Source of the DNA: an uncultured Prevotella sp.
Lineage (GTDB): Bacteria; Bacteroidota; Bacteroidia; Bacteroidales; Bacteroidaceae
Reading direction: 5' to 3'
NCBI GenBank assembly: GCA_905234815.1
Contig: CAJOIX010000011.1
Coordinates: 1 to 40,715 of the forward strand
Length of the DNA: 40,715 nt
Shown here: piece by piece, positions 1 through 6,771 of the stretch
Numbering within the stretch: the stretch's first letter is position 1
Layout: each line of letters starts with the position of its first letter
Made by a program: the position numbers and the translations under genes
The notes under the pieces: generated by a model
Database searches by the model: none
Seen by the model: the letters and a program-made list of their open reading frames with translations, nothing else
Told to the model about the DNA's origin: nothing

Positions 1-51
1 CGCTTGCGCCGATGGTACTGCAATGCAATGTGGGAGAGTAGGTAACCGCCA
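1..51 (+). rRNA. rrf: 5S ribosomal RNA, 3' end only
   Basis: The first 50 or so bases match the conserved 3' part of bacterial 5S rRNA: a CCGATGGTACTG segment, then TGGGAGAGTAGG and a closing CCGCC. The 5' half lies outside the window. A strong intrinsic terminator follows at once, as expected for the last gene of an rRNA operon. The exact 3' end is uncertain by a few bases. Confidence 0.9.
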
Positions 52-62
52 CTTTTTATCAG

Positions 63-99
63 GAGAGTTTCAGTCGAAAGATTGAGACTCTCTTTTTTT
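63..99 (+). terminator. Intrinsic terminator of the rRNA operon
   Basis: Arms at 63-75 and 80-92 pair over 13 positions, mostly Watson-Crick with G-T wobbles. They enclose a GAAA tetraloop and are followed by seven T (93-99). The position directly after the 5S end fits the end of an rRNA operon. Confidence 0.9.
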
Positions 100-143
100 G
101 TTTGTGTTTGTATAAACACTTTGCGCCGTTGCACGAGAATGGA

Positions 144-177
144 TTTGGCGAATTTGAGGATCGGGAATTTATTTTTG
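144..177 (+). promoter_or_regulatory. Possible promoter of the glutathione peroxidase gene
   Basis: TTTG at 144-147 and TATTTTTG at 170-177 match the two Bacteroidota promoter boxes, but the 22-bp spacing is slightly longer than usual. The start codon is at 240, which gives a leader of about 55 nt. Confidence 0.4.
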
Positions 178-239
178 AGGGTGTATTTTTTGTTTTGTGC
201 GGTTAAATGTTTACTTTTGAGACCTACATTTATAGCAAT

Positions 240-845
240 ATGAAACGAACCCTTATTTCTATTTTGTTAGCAGGGCTGTGGTTAACACTAAACGCCCAGC
301 GTACGGTTTATGGCTTCACGGTTCCCGCAGCGGATGGCTCTGCTGTATCTATGAAGCAGTTTAAGGGCAAGGTGTTGCTGATTGTGAATACAGCGACGCA
401 TTGTGGGTTTACGCCTCAGTACGAGGAGCTACAGGCTCTTCACGAGGAATTTGCTGCCCGCGGGTTGGTTATCTTGGACTTCCCCTGCAATCAGTTTGGT
501 GGGCAGGCACCTGGAACCATAGCTGAGATTCATTCTTTTTGCACAGGTAATTATGGTATTCAGTTTCAACAGTTCGACAAGATTGATGTGAACGGCAATC
601 AGGCTTTGCCGCTCTACACATATTTGAAGCGCAAGCAAGGTTTCCACGGGTTCGGCTCGTCTCAAATGGGCGAGATGATGCATAAGATGTTGTTGCGTAA
701 GGATGCTGATTATGCCAAGAAGAGCGATGTGAAGTGGAATTTTACGAAGTTCTTGGTTGACCGCAAAGGGCGTGTTGTGCAACGCTTTGAGCCTACCGAC
801 AATGGGCAATTGCTGCGCAGGGCGATAGAAGCTCTGTTGAAATAG
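240..845 (+). CDS. Glutathione peroxidase family protein, exported
   Basis: A thiol peroxidase of the GPx/BtuE family that reduces H2O2 or organic hydroperoxides, in bacteria usually with thioredoxin as donor. The reaction is family knowledge. The start at 240 is preferred over the in-frame ATG at 207 because it begins with a clean signal peptide (MKRTLISILLAGLWLTLNAQ), placing the enzyme in the periplasm or on a membrane. The catalytic tetrad is visible: Cys55 in THCGFT, Gln89 in NQFGGQ, and Trp166-Asn167 in VKWNF. The peroxidatic residue is Cys, not Sec. Length is 201 aa including the signal, normal for the family. A periplasmic thioredoxin-like protein is encoded two genes downstream (2434) and could be a partner; that is inference. 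Confidence 0.93.
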   Translation: MKRTLISILLAGLWLTLNAQRTVYGFTVPAADGSAVSMKQFKGKVLLIVNTATHCGFTPQYEELQALHEEFAARGLVILDFPCNQFGGQAPGTIAEIHSFCTGNYGIQFQQFDKIDVNGNQALPLYTYLKRKQGFHGFGSSQMGEMMHKMLLRKDADYAKKSDVKWNFTKFLVDRKGRVVQRFEPTDNGQLLRRAIEALLK

Positions 846-910
846 GCATCACTTGCAGTGGCAGGACTGCTCTATAATTGAAAAAAATAACCTAAACAAT
901 AAAACTATTT

Positions 911-2359
911 ATGACTGTATTAATGATTCTTCAACTGCTGATTGTGCTGGGTGCACTGTGGGTTGGTTCTCGCTATGGCAGTTTAGCGTTAGGAGCCATC
1001 TCGGGTATCGGTTTGGCCATTCTGGTGTTTGGATTTCAACTGAAGCCAGGCACTCCGCCGACCGATGTGATTTACATTATCATTGCCGCCGTTACTTGTG
1101 CCGGTATCATGCAAGCCTCGGGTGGAATGGACTGGTTGATTCAGATTGCTGAGCGCTTGCTGCGTAAACATCCGGACCGAATCACGTTCTTGGCTCCGTT
1201 GTGTACGTTTTTCCTGACCGTCTTGGTAGGAACAGGCCACGTGGTATATACGCTGATGCCGATTATTTGCGACATTGCGCTGAAGAAAGGAATCCGCCCC
1301 GAACGCCCCTGCGGTGTGGCCTCGATAGCGTCGCAGGTGGGCATCACCTGTTCGCCCATAGCGGCTGCCGTAGTAGCCTTTGTGAGCATTTCTAACTTCA
1401 ATGGTTTCGACGTCACCATTCCGCAAGTATTGATGGTGAGCATACCAGCCAGCCTGTGCGGTTTGATGGCTGCAGCGGCTGCATCGTATCATCGCGGCTT
1501 GGATTTGGACAAGGACCCGGTGTTTCAGAAAAAGCTGCAGGACCCGCAGCAGCGCGACTACATCTATGGCGGCGGTGCCACTACGCTCGACAAGGAGATA
1601 CCTGTTGAAGCCAAGCGTGCGGTGTATATTTTCCTTGGCGCGTTGGCCGTGATTGTGCTTTTCGCCATGTTCCAGAGCCTGTTACCTACCTACGATACGT
1701 TGCGAGCATTGAAGAATACAGCTCCACTGACGCTGGAGGCTTCCCATCTATCCATTTCGGCTGAACAGCTGGTGAAGGCTGGTATGCACGTGGATGGCAT
1801 GACTGAGATATTCGCGCAGCCGTTGGCCATGAACATCGTGATTCAGATAGTGATGATTTCTGCAGCGGCACTGATGATTATCTTCTGCAAGGCAGCCCCG
1901 AAGAAGGCCGTTGGCGGTCCTGTCTGGCAATCGGGCATGGTGGCTGTAGTGGCCATATACGGAATAGCCTGGCTGGCCGATACATACTTCTCCAACTATA
2001 ATGCAGAGATGAAAGTGATGATGACCGACATTGTGAAGGAATATCCGTGGTCTATAGCCATTGTTTTCTTCCTCGTTTCGGTGTTGATCAACTCGCAGGG
2101 AGCCGTGGTGGTATCGATGCTGCCGCTGGCCTATTCGCTGGGCATTGAAGGTCCTGTGCTGCTCGGAGTGCTGCCTTCGGTGTATGGCTACTTCTTCATT
2201 CCTAACTATCCTTCAGACATTGCCACGGTAAACTTCGACCGCTCGGGCACGACGGTGATTGGCAAATATCTGCTCAACCACTCGTTCATGATGCCCGGAC
2301 TCATCTGCGTGTCAATTTCTACGCTTGTGGCTTATCTGATTGCGATGTTGATCTATTAG
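911..2359 (+). CDS. dcuB: Anaerobic C4-dicarboxylate transporter, DcuB type
   Basis: An inner-membrane carrier for fumarate, succinate, malate and aspartate; DcuB typically performs fumarate/succinate antiport during fumarate respiration. The sequence follows DcuB rather than DcuA in several places: GTGHVVYT near residue 100, then a stretch containing KKGIRPERP, and later RGLDLDKD and DYIYGG. It is hydrophobic throughout. At 482 aa it is longer than E. coli DcuB (446 aa), with extra sequence in the central loop around residues 260-310. The leader holds CCTAAACAAT (891-900) about 10 nt before the start, a motif discussed with the candidate RNA at 22899. A weak TATAATTG box lies at 873-880. Succinate export fits an anaerobic Prevotella-like fermenter. 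Confidence 0.93.
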   Translation: MTVLMILQLLIVLGALWVGSRYGSLALGAISGIGLAILVFGFQLKPGTPPTDVIYIIIAAVTCAGIMQASGGMDWLIQIAERLLRKHPDRITFLAPLCTFFLTVLVGTGHVVYTLMPIICDIALKKGIRPERPCGVASIASQVGITCSPIAAAVVAFVSISNFNGFDVTIPQVLMVSIPASLCGLMAAAAASYHRGLDLDKDPVFQKKLQDPQQRDYIYGGGATTLDKEIPVEAKRAVYIFLGALAVIVLFAMFQSLLPTYDTLRALKNTAPLTLEASHLSISAEQLVKAGMHVDGMTEIFAQPLAMNIVIQIVMISAAALMIIFCKAAPKKAVGGPVWQSGMVAVVAIYGIAWLADTYFSNYNAEMKVMMTDIVKEYPWSIAIVFFLVSVLINSQGAVVVSMLPLAYSLGIEGPVLLGVLPSVYGYFFIPNYPSDIATVNFDRSGTTVIGKYLLNHSFMMPGLICVSISTLVAYLIAMLIY

Positions 2360-2433
2360 CACATAGCTCCCTGCCGAGATGAAAGTGATAAGGGAATTTT
2401 GTCAAATAATTAAATAAAAAGAATACAAGACCT

Positions 2434-2955
2434 ATGTATAACATTCGTCGTTTCGCGGTTCTGGCCATTCTGGTGGGCTTGATGCAGTCGATCTCTGGCA
2501 TGGCCCAGGAACCACTGAAGAAGGTGTACGATGAGACCCTGAATCCGTTGCAGCAGATAGATGCGGCAGTGGCGCAGGCTCGCAGTGAAGGTAAATTCGT
2601 GGTTTGTCAGGTGGGCGGCAACTGGTGTCCCTGGTGTCTCAAATTTGCCGATTTCATCGAGAAAGACAGTACTATTCGTCGCGTGATTGACGAGAATTTT
2701 GTCTATATTCACGTGAACTACAATCCCCGTCGTTCACAATCGGCTGATAAGCTCGCACAAGGCAAAGCACTGATGGAGCGTCTGCAAAACTGCGGGCGGT
2801 TTGGCTATCCAGTGTTCGTAGTGCTGGACGGTGACGGCCGCGTAATTCATATCCAAGATTCGGGCTTGCTGGAAGAAGGCGAGGGCTATAACCAGAAGAA
2901 AGTGCTCAGTTTTTTTCGCAACTGGACTCCTGCCTCGCTGGTGCCGAAAAAGTAG
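2434..2955 (+). CDS. Periplasmic thioredoxin-like protein (CPWC active site)
   Basis: A 173-aa protein with an N-terminal signal peptide (residues 1-24, ending near GMAQ) and a thioredoxin fold. The redox motif is CPWC at residues 65-68, inside GGNWCPWCLKF. The cis-Pro region follows in FGYPVFVVLDGDG. This arrangement fits the thioredoxin_7/DUF255-like group, which acts on thiols outside the cytoplasm. The substrate is unknown. It could reduce the exported glutathione peroxidase at 240. It lies 74 nt after dcuB on the same strand and may be co-transcribed. The stop is followed within 8 nt by repeat cluster A. Confidence 0.85.
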   Translation: MYNIRRFAVLAILVGLMQSISGMAQEPLKKVYDETLNPLQQIDAAVAQARSEGKFVVCQVGGNWCPWCLKFADFIEKDSTIRRVIDENFVYIHVNYNPRRSQSADKLAQGKALMERLQNCGRFGYPVFVVLDGDGRVIHIQDSGLLEEGEGYNQKKVLSFFRNWTPASLVPKK

Positions 2956-2963
2956 TGCTTTGC

Positions 2964-3044
2964 GAAAGCATAGCTTTTGCGCTCCGAAAGGATAGCTTTT
3001 GCGGCCTAAAAGCATAGCTTTTACCGTCCAAAAGCATAGCTTTT
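2964..3044. repeat. 22-nt-period palindromic repeat, cluster A (four units)
   Basis: Four 15-nt cores start at 2964, 2986, 3008 and 3030, exactly 22 nt apart, separated by 7-nt variable spacers (gcgctcc, gcggcct, accgtcc). The consensus core is AAAAGCATAGCTTTT. The arms AAAAGC/GCTTTT pair around an ATA loop. The first two cores begin with G instead of A, and the second has GGATAG in place of GCATAG, which breaks one stem pair. The cluster lies between two convergent genes. Clusters B, C and D have the same design. Bases 3045-3204 hold nothing I can recognise. Confidence 0.95.
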
Positions 3045-3204
3045 GAAAATCGGTTCGCATTCATCTGAAAATCAGCGAGATACAAGAATGTTTTTGCTTG
3101 TTGATTTCCTTGTGGTGCGCACCCTTCAATTGAATAGGCCTGGACCTCTCGGATTGGAGTTTGCGTGGAGACTGGCGGTAATGAAATTTTGAAATGTGAC
3201 ATAT

Positions 3205-3240
3205 AAAAGCGAGGGCACTTCATCTCTGAGGTGCCCTCGC
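3205..3240 (-). terminator. Terminator of the sigma/anti-sigma operon
   Basis: GCGAGGGCAC (3209-3218) pairs with GTGCCCTCGC (3231-3240) and the stem continues inward past a T-G wobble to a TCTC loop. Read on the minus strand, the hairpin is followed by TTTTATAT, a usable U-tract. It lies about 95 nt after the anti-sigma stop. A smaller hairpin (GGGCT-TCAC-AGCCC, 3258-3271) lies between. Confidence 0.75.
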
Positions 3241-3334
3241 GCTAGCTGAAACAATATGGGCTTCACAGCCCTTTGCTCATTGTTGTTTAATAGATTGTTT
3301 AGATTAGGTAAAAAAGAAAATGTATTTGTGTTGT

Positions 3335-3739
3335 CTATTTGATTGTCATGGTATCGGTCATGGCTACATTGTTGCCGGTTTGCGGCTGGCCGATGGTGGC
3401 TGTCGTATTCTCTACAGGCTGGTTGAAGGCGGTCTGTAGGCCGTTGCCGAGCAGTACCACGAAGAGCACCACAGCTGCTGCACGGAGGAAGGGCATGAAT
3501 CGCTGGGTCATGGAGAGCGTGCGGGCCTTAACTACAGGCTGTTCCTGAATCATGCTGAGGATGCGCTCGTCGAAGCTGTCCGACAGCTGCTCATCGCTCT
3601 GCTGCTGTTCGTAGCGGAACAGCGGGGCGTAAACCTGCAACTCAGGGTCGATATTGCTGCCCGAGAAGTAGTCTTGCAGCAACTGCTCTTCTTCAAGCGT
3701 GGTTTCGCAGTTGAAGTATTTCTCTATGAGTTGTTTCAT
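3335..3739 (-). CDS. Small membrane protein, probable anti-sigma factor
   Basis: A 134-aa protein. An acidic cytoplasmic part (residues 1-80) is followed by one membrane segment (about 85-105, FLRAAAVVLFVVLLG) and a short Thr/Gln-rich outer tail. This topology and its position after an ECF sigma gene suggest an anti-sigma factor that holds the sigma factor at the membrane. Its start overlaps the sigma stop by four bases (ATGA, 3736-3739), which implies translational coupling. It is much shorter than FecR-type regulators and has no carboxy-terminal sensor domain. I see no zinc-binding HxxxCxxC motif, so it is not a classical ZAS-type anti-sigma. The role is inferred from context. Confidence 0.65.
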   Translation of the reverse strand: MKQLIEKYFNCETTLEEEQLLQDYFSGSNIDPELQVYAPLFRYEQQQSDEQLSDSFDERILSMIQEQPVVKARTLSMTQRFMPFLRAAAVVLFVVLLGNGLQTAFNQPVENTTATIGQPQTGNNVAMTDTMTIK

Positions 3740-4242
3740 TGTTGTTTAATTTTCTCTTTGATTGTTTGTCGGGCTCGAAAGATGTTGACTTTCACTTGCT
3801 CTTCTGTGAGCCCTAAGATTTCAGCAATTTCTTTGTATGCTTTCCCTTCCACATCGCGCAGCTGCATGCAGGTACGCTGTTTCTCGGGTAGTCGGTTCAT
3901 TTGTGTGTGCACCCATTTGATTCGGTCTTGCCTGAGCAGTTGCTCCTCTATCGAGGTGTGGGTGGAGATTTGGGTGCTGAGCGCCGTTTGCTCGTCATCG
4001 AGCGAGATGTTTTGATGTTCGCTGCGCTTGAGGCGATCGAGTGCCAAGTTGCGGCAGGATGTCATCAGAAAACTCTCCATGTTTTCAATCTTATCCCACG
4101 ATGCCCGTCGGTTCCATGCTTTGAGCAGTGTGTCCTGTACGATGTCTTCAGCTTCCTCGCGGCTCTGCACTATGCGCAGGGCGAGACGGAAAAGCTGATT
4201 CTTCAGCGGCAGGATGTCGTGTTCAAAAGTGACCTTTGGCAT
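3736..4242 (-). CDS. ECF-family RNA polymerase sigma factor
   Basis: A 168-aa sigma-70 protein with only regions 2 and 4. Region 2 spans about residues 10-80 (AEDIVQDTLLKAW, then FLMTSCRNLALDRLKR). Region 4 spans about 105-165 (LPEKQRTCMQLRD, then the helix-turn-helix YKEIAEILGLTEEQVKVNIFR). It directs RNA polymerase to stress or envelope genes; its regulon is unknown. It is translationally coupled to the membrane protein at 3335. The promoter upstream (4256-4285) has ECF-type boxes, so it is probably autoregulated. Confidence 0.93.
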   Translation of the reverse strand: MPKVTFEHDILPLKNQLFRLALRIVQSREEAEDIVQDTLLKAWNRRASWDKIENMESFLMTSCRNLALDRLKRSEHQNISLDDEQTALSTQISTHTSIEEQLLRQDRIKWVHTQMNRLPEKQRTCMQLRDVEGKAYKEIAEILGLTEEQVKVNIFRARQTIKEKIKQQ

Positions 4243-4255
4243 GACCTACTAATTA

Positions 4256-4285
4256 TATAGACGATTGGCGGAGAGAAAAGTTACA
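4256..4285 (-). promoter_or_regulatory. ECF-type promoter of the sigma operon
   Basis: On the minus strand, TGTAAC (4285-4280) is followed after exactly 16 nt by CGTCTATA (4263-4256). ECF sigma factors typically recognise an AAC-containing -35 box and a CGTC-type -10 box with 16-17 bp spacing. The start codon is 13 nt downstream, so the leader would be very short. No good Bacteroidota housekeeping promoter is seen here. Confidence 0.6.
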
Positions 4286-4319
4286 AAAAATATGCTTTAA
4301 ATTCTTCCCACTGCGGCAA

Positions 4320-4335
4320 AGGAGGCGACGCTCCT
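4320..4335 (-). terminator. Weak hairpin at the end of the topA-aroK-speA operon
   Basis: AGGAG/CTCCT form a 5-bp stem with a GCGACG loop. It overlaps the speA stop codon and is followed on the minus strand by only TTT. It is a weak candidate; transcription may run on into the sigma operon. Confidence 0.3.
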
Positions 4336-6226
4336 ACTCCAAGTATGTGTATCCGTAGAGTCCGGAGCGGTAGTTGTTGAGAAATTCCTTGCCTTCTTCC
4401 AGTGTGATTTTTCCTTGTTTATAACTGCGATTTACCCACTGCTCAAGCTGGCGTACGAGCCGTTTGGGGTTGTACTGCGCATATTCCAGCACTTCCTCCA
4501 CTGTCTCGCCGTCTATGATTTGCTCTATGTGGTATTGCCCGTCCTTCACGCTGACGTGCGCAGCATTCGTATCGCCAAAGAGATTGTGCAAATCGCCGAG
4601 AATCTCCTGATAAGCACCCACAAGGAATACGCCGATGTAGTACGGCTCGTTCTTCTTCAGCTTGTGCACGGGCAGCACTTGCGAAATGTTGCTGTTGACC
4701 ACGAAGTTGGCAATCTTGCCGTCAGAGTCGCAGGTGATATCTTGCAGCGTGGCATTGCGTGTGGGCCGTTCGTCAAGTCGCTGAATGGGCATGATGGGGA
4801 ACAGCTGGTCGATGGCCCAGGAGTCGGTGAGCGATTGGAACAGCGAGAAATTGAGGAAATACTTGTCGGCCATCAGTTTGTCCAGTCCCTTCAGTTCGTC
4901 AGGCATATGCTTGATGGTCTTGGCCAGCGCGTTCACTTCGTGGCAGACAGACCAGAACATTGACTCAATTTCGGCGCGCGTTTTCAGGTCGATCAGTCCG
5001 TGAGAGAACAGGTCGAGCGACTCTTCGCGTATCTGTTCAGCATCGTGCCAGTCTTCCATGAGTGTGCGCTGGTTCAGGTTGTCCCATATTTGATACAGGT
5101 CGCGTACCAACTGGTGGTCGCTATCCTTGGCTTCAAATTCCTCCGACATTTCGGGGAGCGTAGTCGTTTCGAGCACATCGATAATCAATACGGAGTGGTG
5201 GGCTGTGAGCGAGCGGCCGCTCTCGGTGATGATGTTCGGATGGGGTATGCCTTCCTTGTCAGCCACATCCACAAATTCGTAGATACAGTTGTTGACGTAT
5301 TCCTGGATAGAATAGTTCACTGACGACTCACTATTCGACGATCGCGTGCCGTCATAGTCAACGCCAAGACCGCCGCCACAGTCAACATAATCGACATTGT
5401 AGCCCATCTTGTGGAGTTGCACGTAGAATTGTGCCGCTTCACGCAGTGCACTTTGTATGCGGCGGATTTTGGTTATTTGCGACCCGATGTGGAAATGGAT
5501 GAGCCGCAGAGAGTCTTTCAGTCCCTTCTCTTCGAGCAGATTCAGGGCTTGCAGCAGTTCGGAGCAGGTCAGCCCGAATTTCGAAGCATCGCCACCGCTT
5601 TCGGCCCATTTGCCACTTCCGCTGGCTGCCAGCTTGATGCGCATACCGAGCATGGGGGTTACACCGATTTTCTTTGCCGTACGGGCAATGATGTCGAGTT
5701 CGTTGAGTTTCTCCACAACAATGAAGATACGCTTGCCCATTTTCTGTGCCAGCAGTGCCAGTTCGATATACGACTGGTCTTTGTAGCCATTGCAGATAAT
5801 CAGCGCATCGCTCTGACACTGCAGGGCAATCACTGCGTGCAGTTCTGGTTTTGAGCCTACTTCCAGTCCAAGGTTGAATTTCCGGCCGTGGGAGATGATT
5901 TCCTCTACCACGGGTTGCATCTGATTGACCTTGATGGGGTAGATAATGAAGTTCTCCCCCTTATATCCATATTCCTTGGCCGCCTTTTGGAAACAGTCGG
6001 ATGTTTTCTCAATGCGGTTATCAAGGATGTCAGGAAAGCGCAGCAACACGGGAGGCGTGATGTCGCGCAGCGCCAGTTCGTCCACCACTTCGCGCAAGTC
6101 TATTTGCGTTTTGTCCTTGCATGGTGTGACATAGACATTTCCTTTTTCGTTGATATTGAAATAGTTGATGCCCCAGCCATTGATGTTGTACAATTCGCGG
6201 GAGTCGTCAATGGTCCATTTTTTCAT
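4334..6226 (-). CDS. speA: Biosynthetic arginine decarboxylase
   Basis: A PLP enzyme that converts arginine to agmatine, the first step of polyamine synthesis by the agmatine route. At 630 aa it has the usual length for SpeA. The PLP lysine is K99 in IIYPIKVNQ. The fold-III barrel follows, with LRLIHFHIGSQ and the CGGGLGVDYDG phosphate-binding segment, then the carboxy-terminal beta domain and helical insertion characteristic of SpeA. An upstream in-frame TTG at 6232 would add two residues, but the ATG at 6226 is the better start. It lies 9 nt after aroK on the same strand, in one operon with topA and aroK. Confidence 0.96.
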   Translation of the reverse strand: MKKWTIDDSRELYNINGWGINYFNINEKGNVYVTPCKDKTQIDLREVVDELALRDITPPVLLRFPDILDNRIEKTSDCFQKAAKEYGYKGENFIIYPIKVNQMQPVVEEIISHGRKFNLGLEVGSKPELHAVIALQCQSDALIICNGYKDQSYIELALLAQKMGKRIFIVVEKLNELDIIARTAKKIGVTPMLGMRIKLAASGSGKWAESGGDASKFGLTCSELLQALNLLEEKGLKDSLRLIHFHIGSQITKIRRIQSALREAAQFYVQLHKMGYNVDYVDCGGGLGVDYDGTRSSNSESSVNYSIQEYVNNCIYEFVDVADKEGIPHPNIITESGRSLTAHHSVLIIDVLETTTLPEMSEEFEAKDSDHQLVRDLYQIWDNLNQRTLMEDWHDAEQIREESLDLFSHGLIDLKTRAEIESMFWSVCHEVNALAKTIKHMPDELKGLDKLMADKYFLNFSLFQSLTDSWAIDQLFPIMPIQRLDERPTRNATLQDITCDSDGKIANFVVNSNISQVLPVHKLKKNEPYYIGVFLVGAYQEILGDLHNLFGDTNAAHVSVKDGQYHIEQIIDGETVEEVLEYAQYNPKRLVRQLEQWVNRSYKQGKITLEEGKEFLNNYRSGLYGYTYLE

Positions 6227-6235
6227 TTTCAAGTA

Positions 6236-6766
6236 TCAATTATTAGTGGTCAATTCTTTAATTTTCTCTACAATGGTATGAATGCGTTGGTGGGTGTTGA
6301 GCACATCCACGTTGATGGTGTGTTTGGCTTGCTGATAGATGTGTTCGCGCTCGGCGAGATGTTTCTCGATGAATGTACGCAGTTCTTCTTCATTCTTCCC
6401 TTGCAGCATGGGCCGTTCGGTGCGTGCCATTTTCAAATGGCTTGTGAGCACATCGATAGATGCCTTCAGATAGAATGTTTCCCCCTGGCGGTTGAGATAG
6501 TCCATATTGTCGAAGAAACAGGGCGTGCCCCCGCCGCAACTCAGGATGATGTTCTCAAATTCGGCCACCTCGTGCAGCATGTTGCGTTCAATTATCCGAA
6601 AGTTTTCTTCACCAATGGTGTTGAAAAGCTCCGTAGCGGTAGTGCGCCGCCGGTTGCCGATGTACCAGTCGAGGTCGTAGAACGGCAGGCCGGTGGCTTT
6701 CGAGAGCGCGTGTCCCACAGTGGTTTTACCTGCTCCCATGTAGCCGATGAGGATGATGCGTTGCAA
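6236..6766 (-). CDS. aroK: Shikimate kinase (TTG start)
   Basis: Phosphorylates shikimate at O3 with ATP, the fifth step of the shikimate pathway. The Walker A P-loop is GYMGAGKTT (residues 8-16). The shikimate-binding region includes DLDWYIG (about 31-37), R57 and the GGG motif (CGGGTP). The lid contains ARTERPML. Length is 176 aa, normal. The start must be TTG at 6766: the topA stop lies 5 nt upstream and the only nearby in-frame ATG is inside the P-loop (Met10). It sits between topA and speA with 5- and 9-nt gaps, so all three are almost certainly co-transcribed. Confidence 0.94.
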   Translation of the reverse strand: MQRIILIGYMGAGKTTVGHALSKATGLPFYDLDWYIGNRRRTTATELFNTIGEENFRIIERNMLHEVAEFENIILSCGGGTPCFFDNMDYLNRQGETFYLKASIDVLTSHLKMARTERPMLQGKNEEELRTFIEKHLAEREHIYQQAKHTINVDVLNTHQRIHTIVEKIKELTTNN

Positions 6767-6771
6767 GGGGA

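Noticed and set aside
2964..3044. CRISPR array (regular short repeats)
   Set aside because: The repeats are 15 nt with 7-nt spacers and always four units, far below CRISPR dimensions, and no cas gene is present.
3236..3318. Tiny minus-strand ORF (MSKGL) after a leader-like motif behind the anti-sigma gene
   Set aside because: Only five codons with no supporting promoter; it is better described as operon tail plus terminator.
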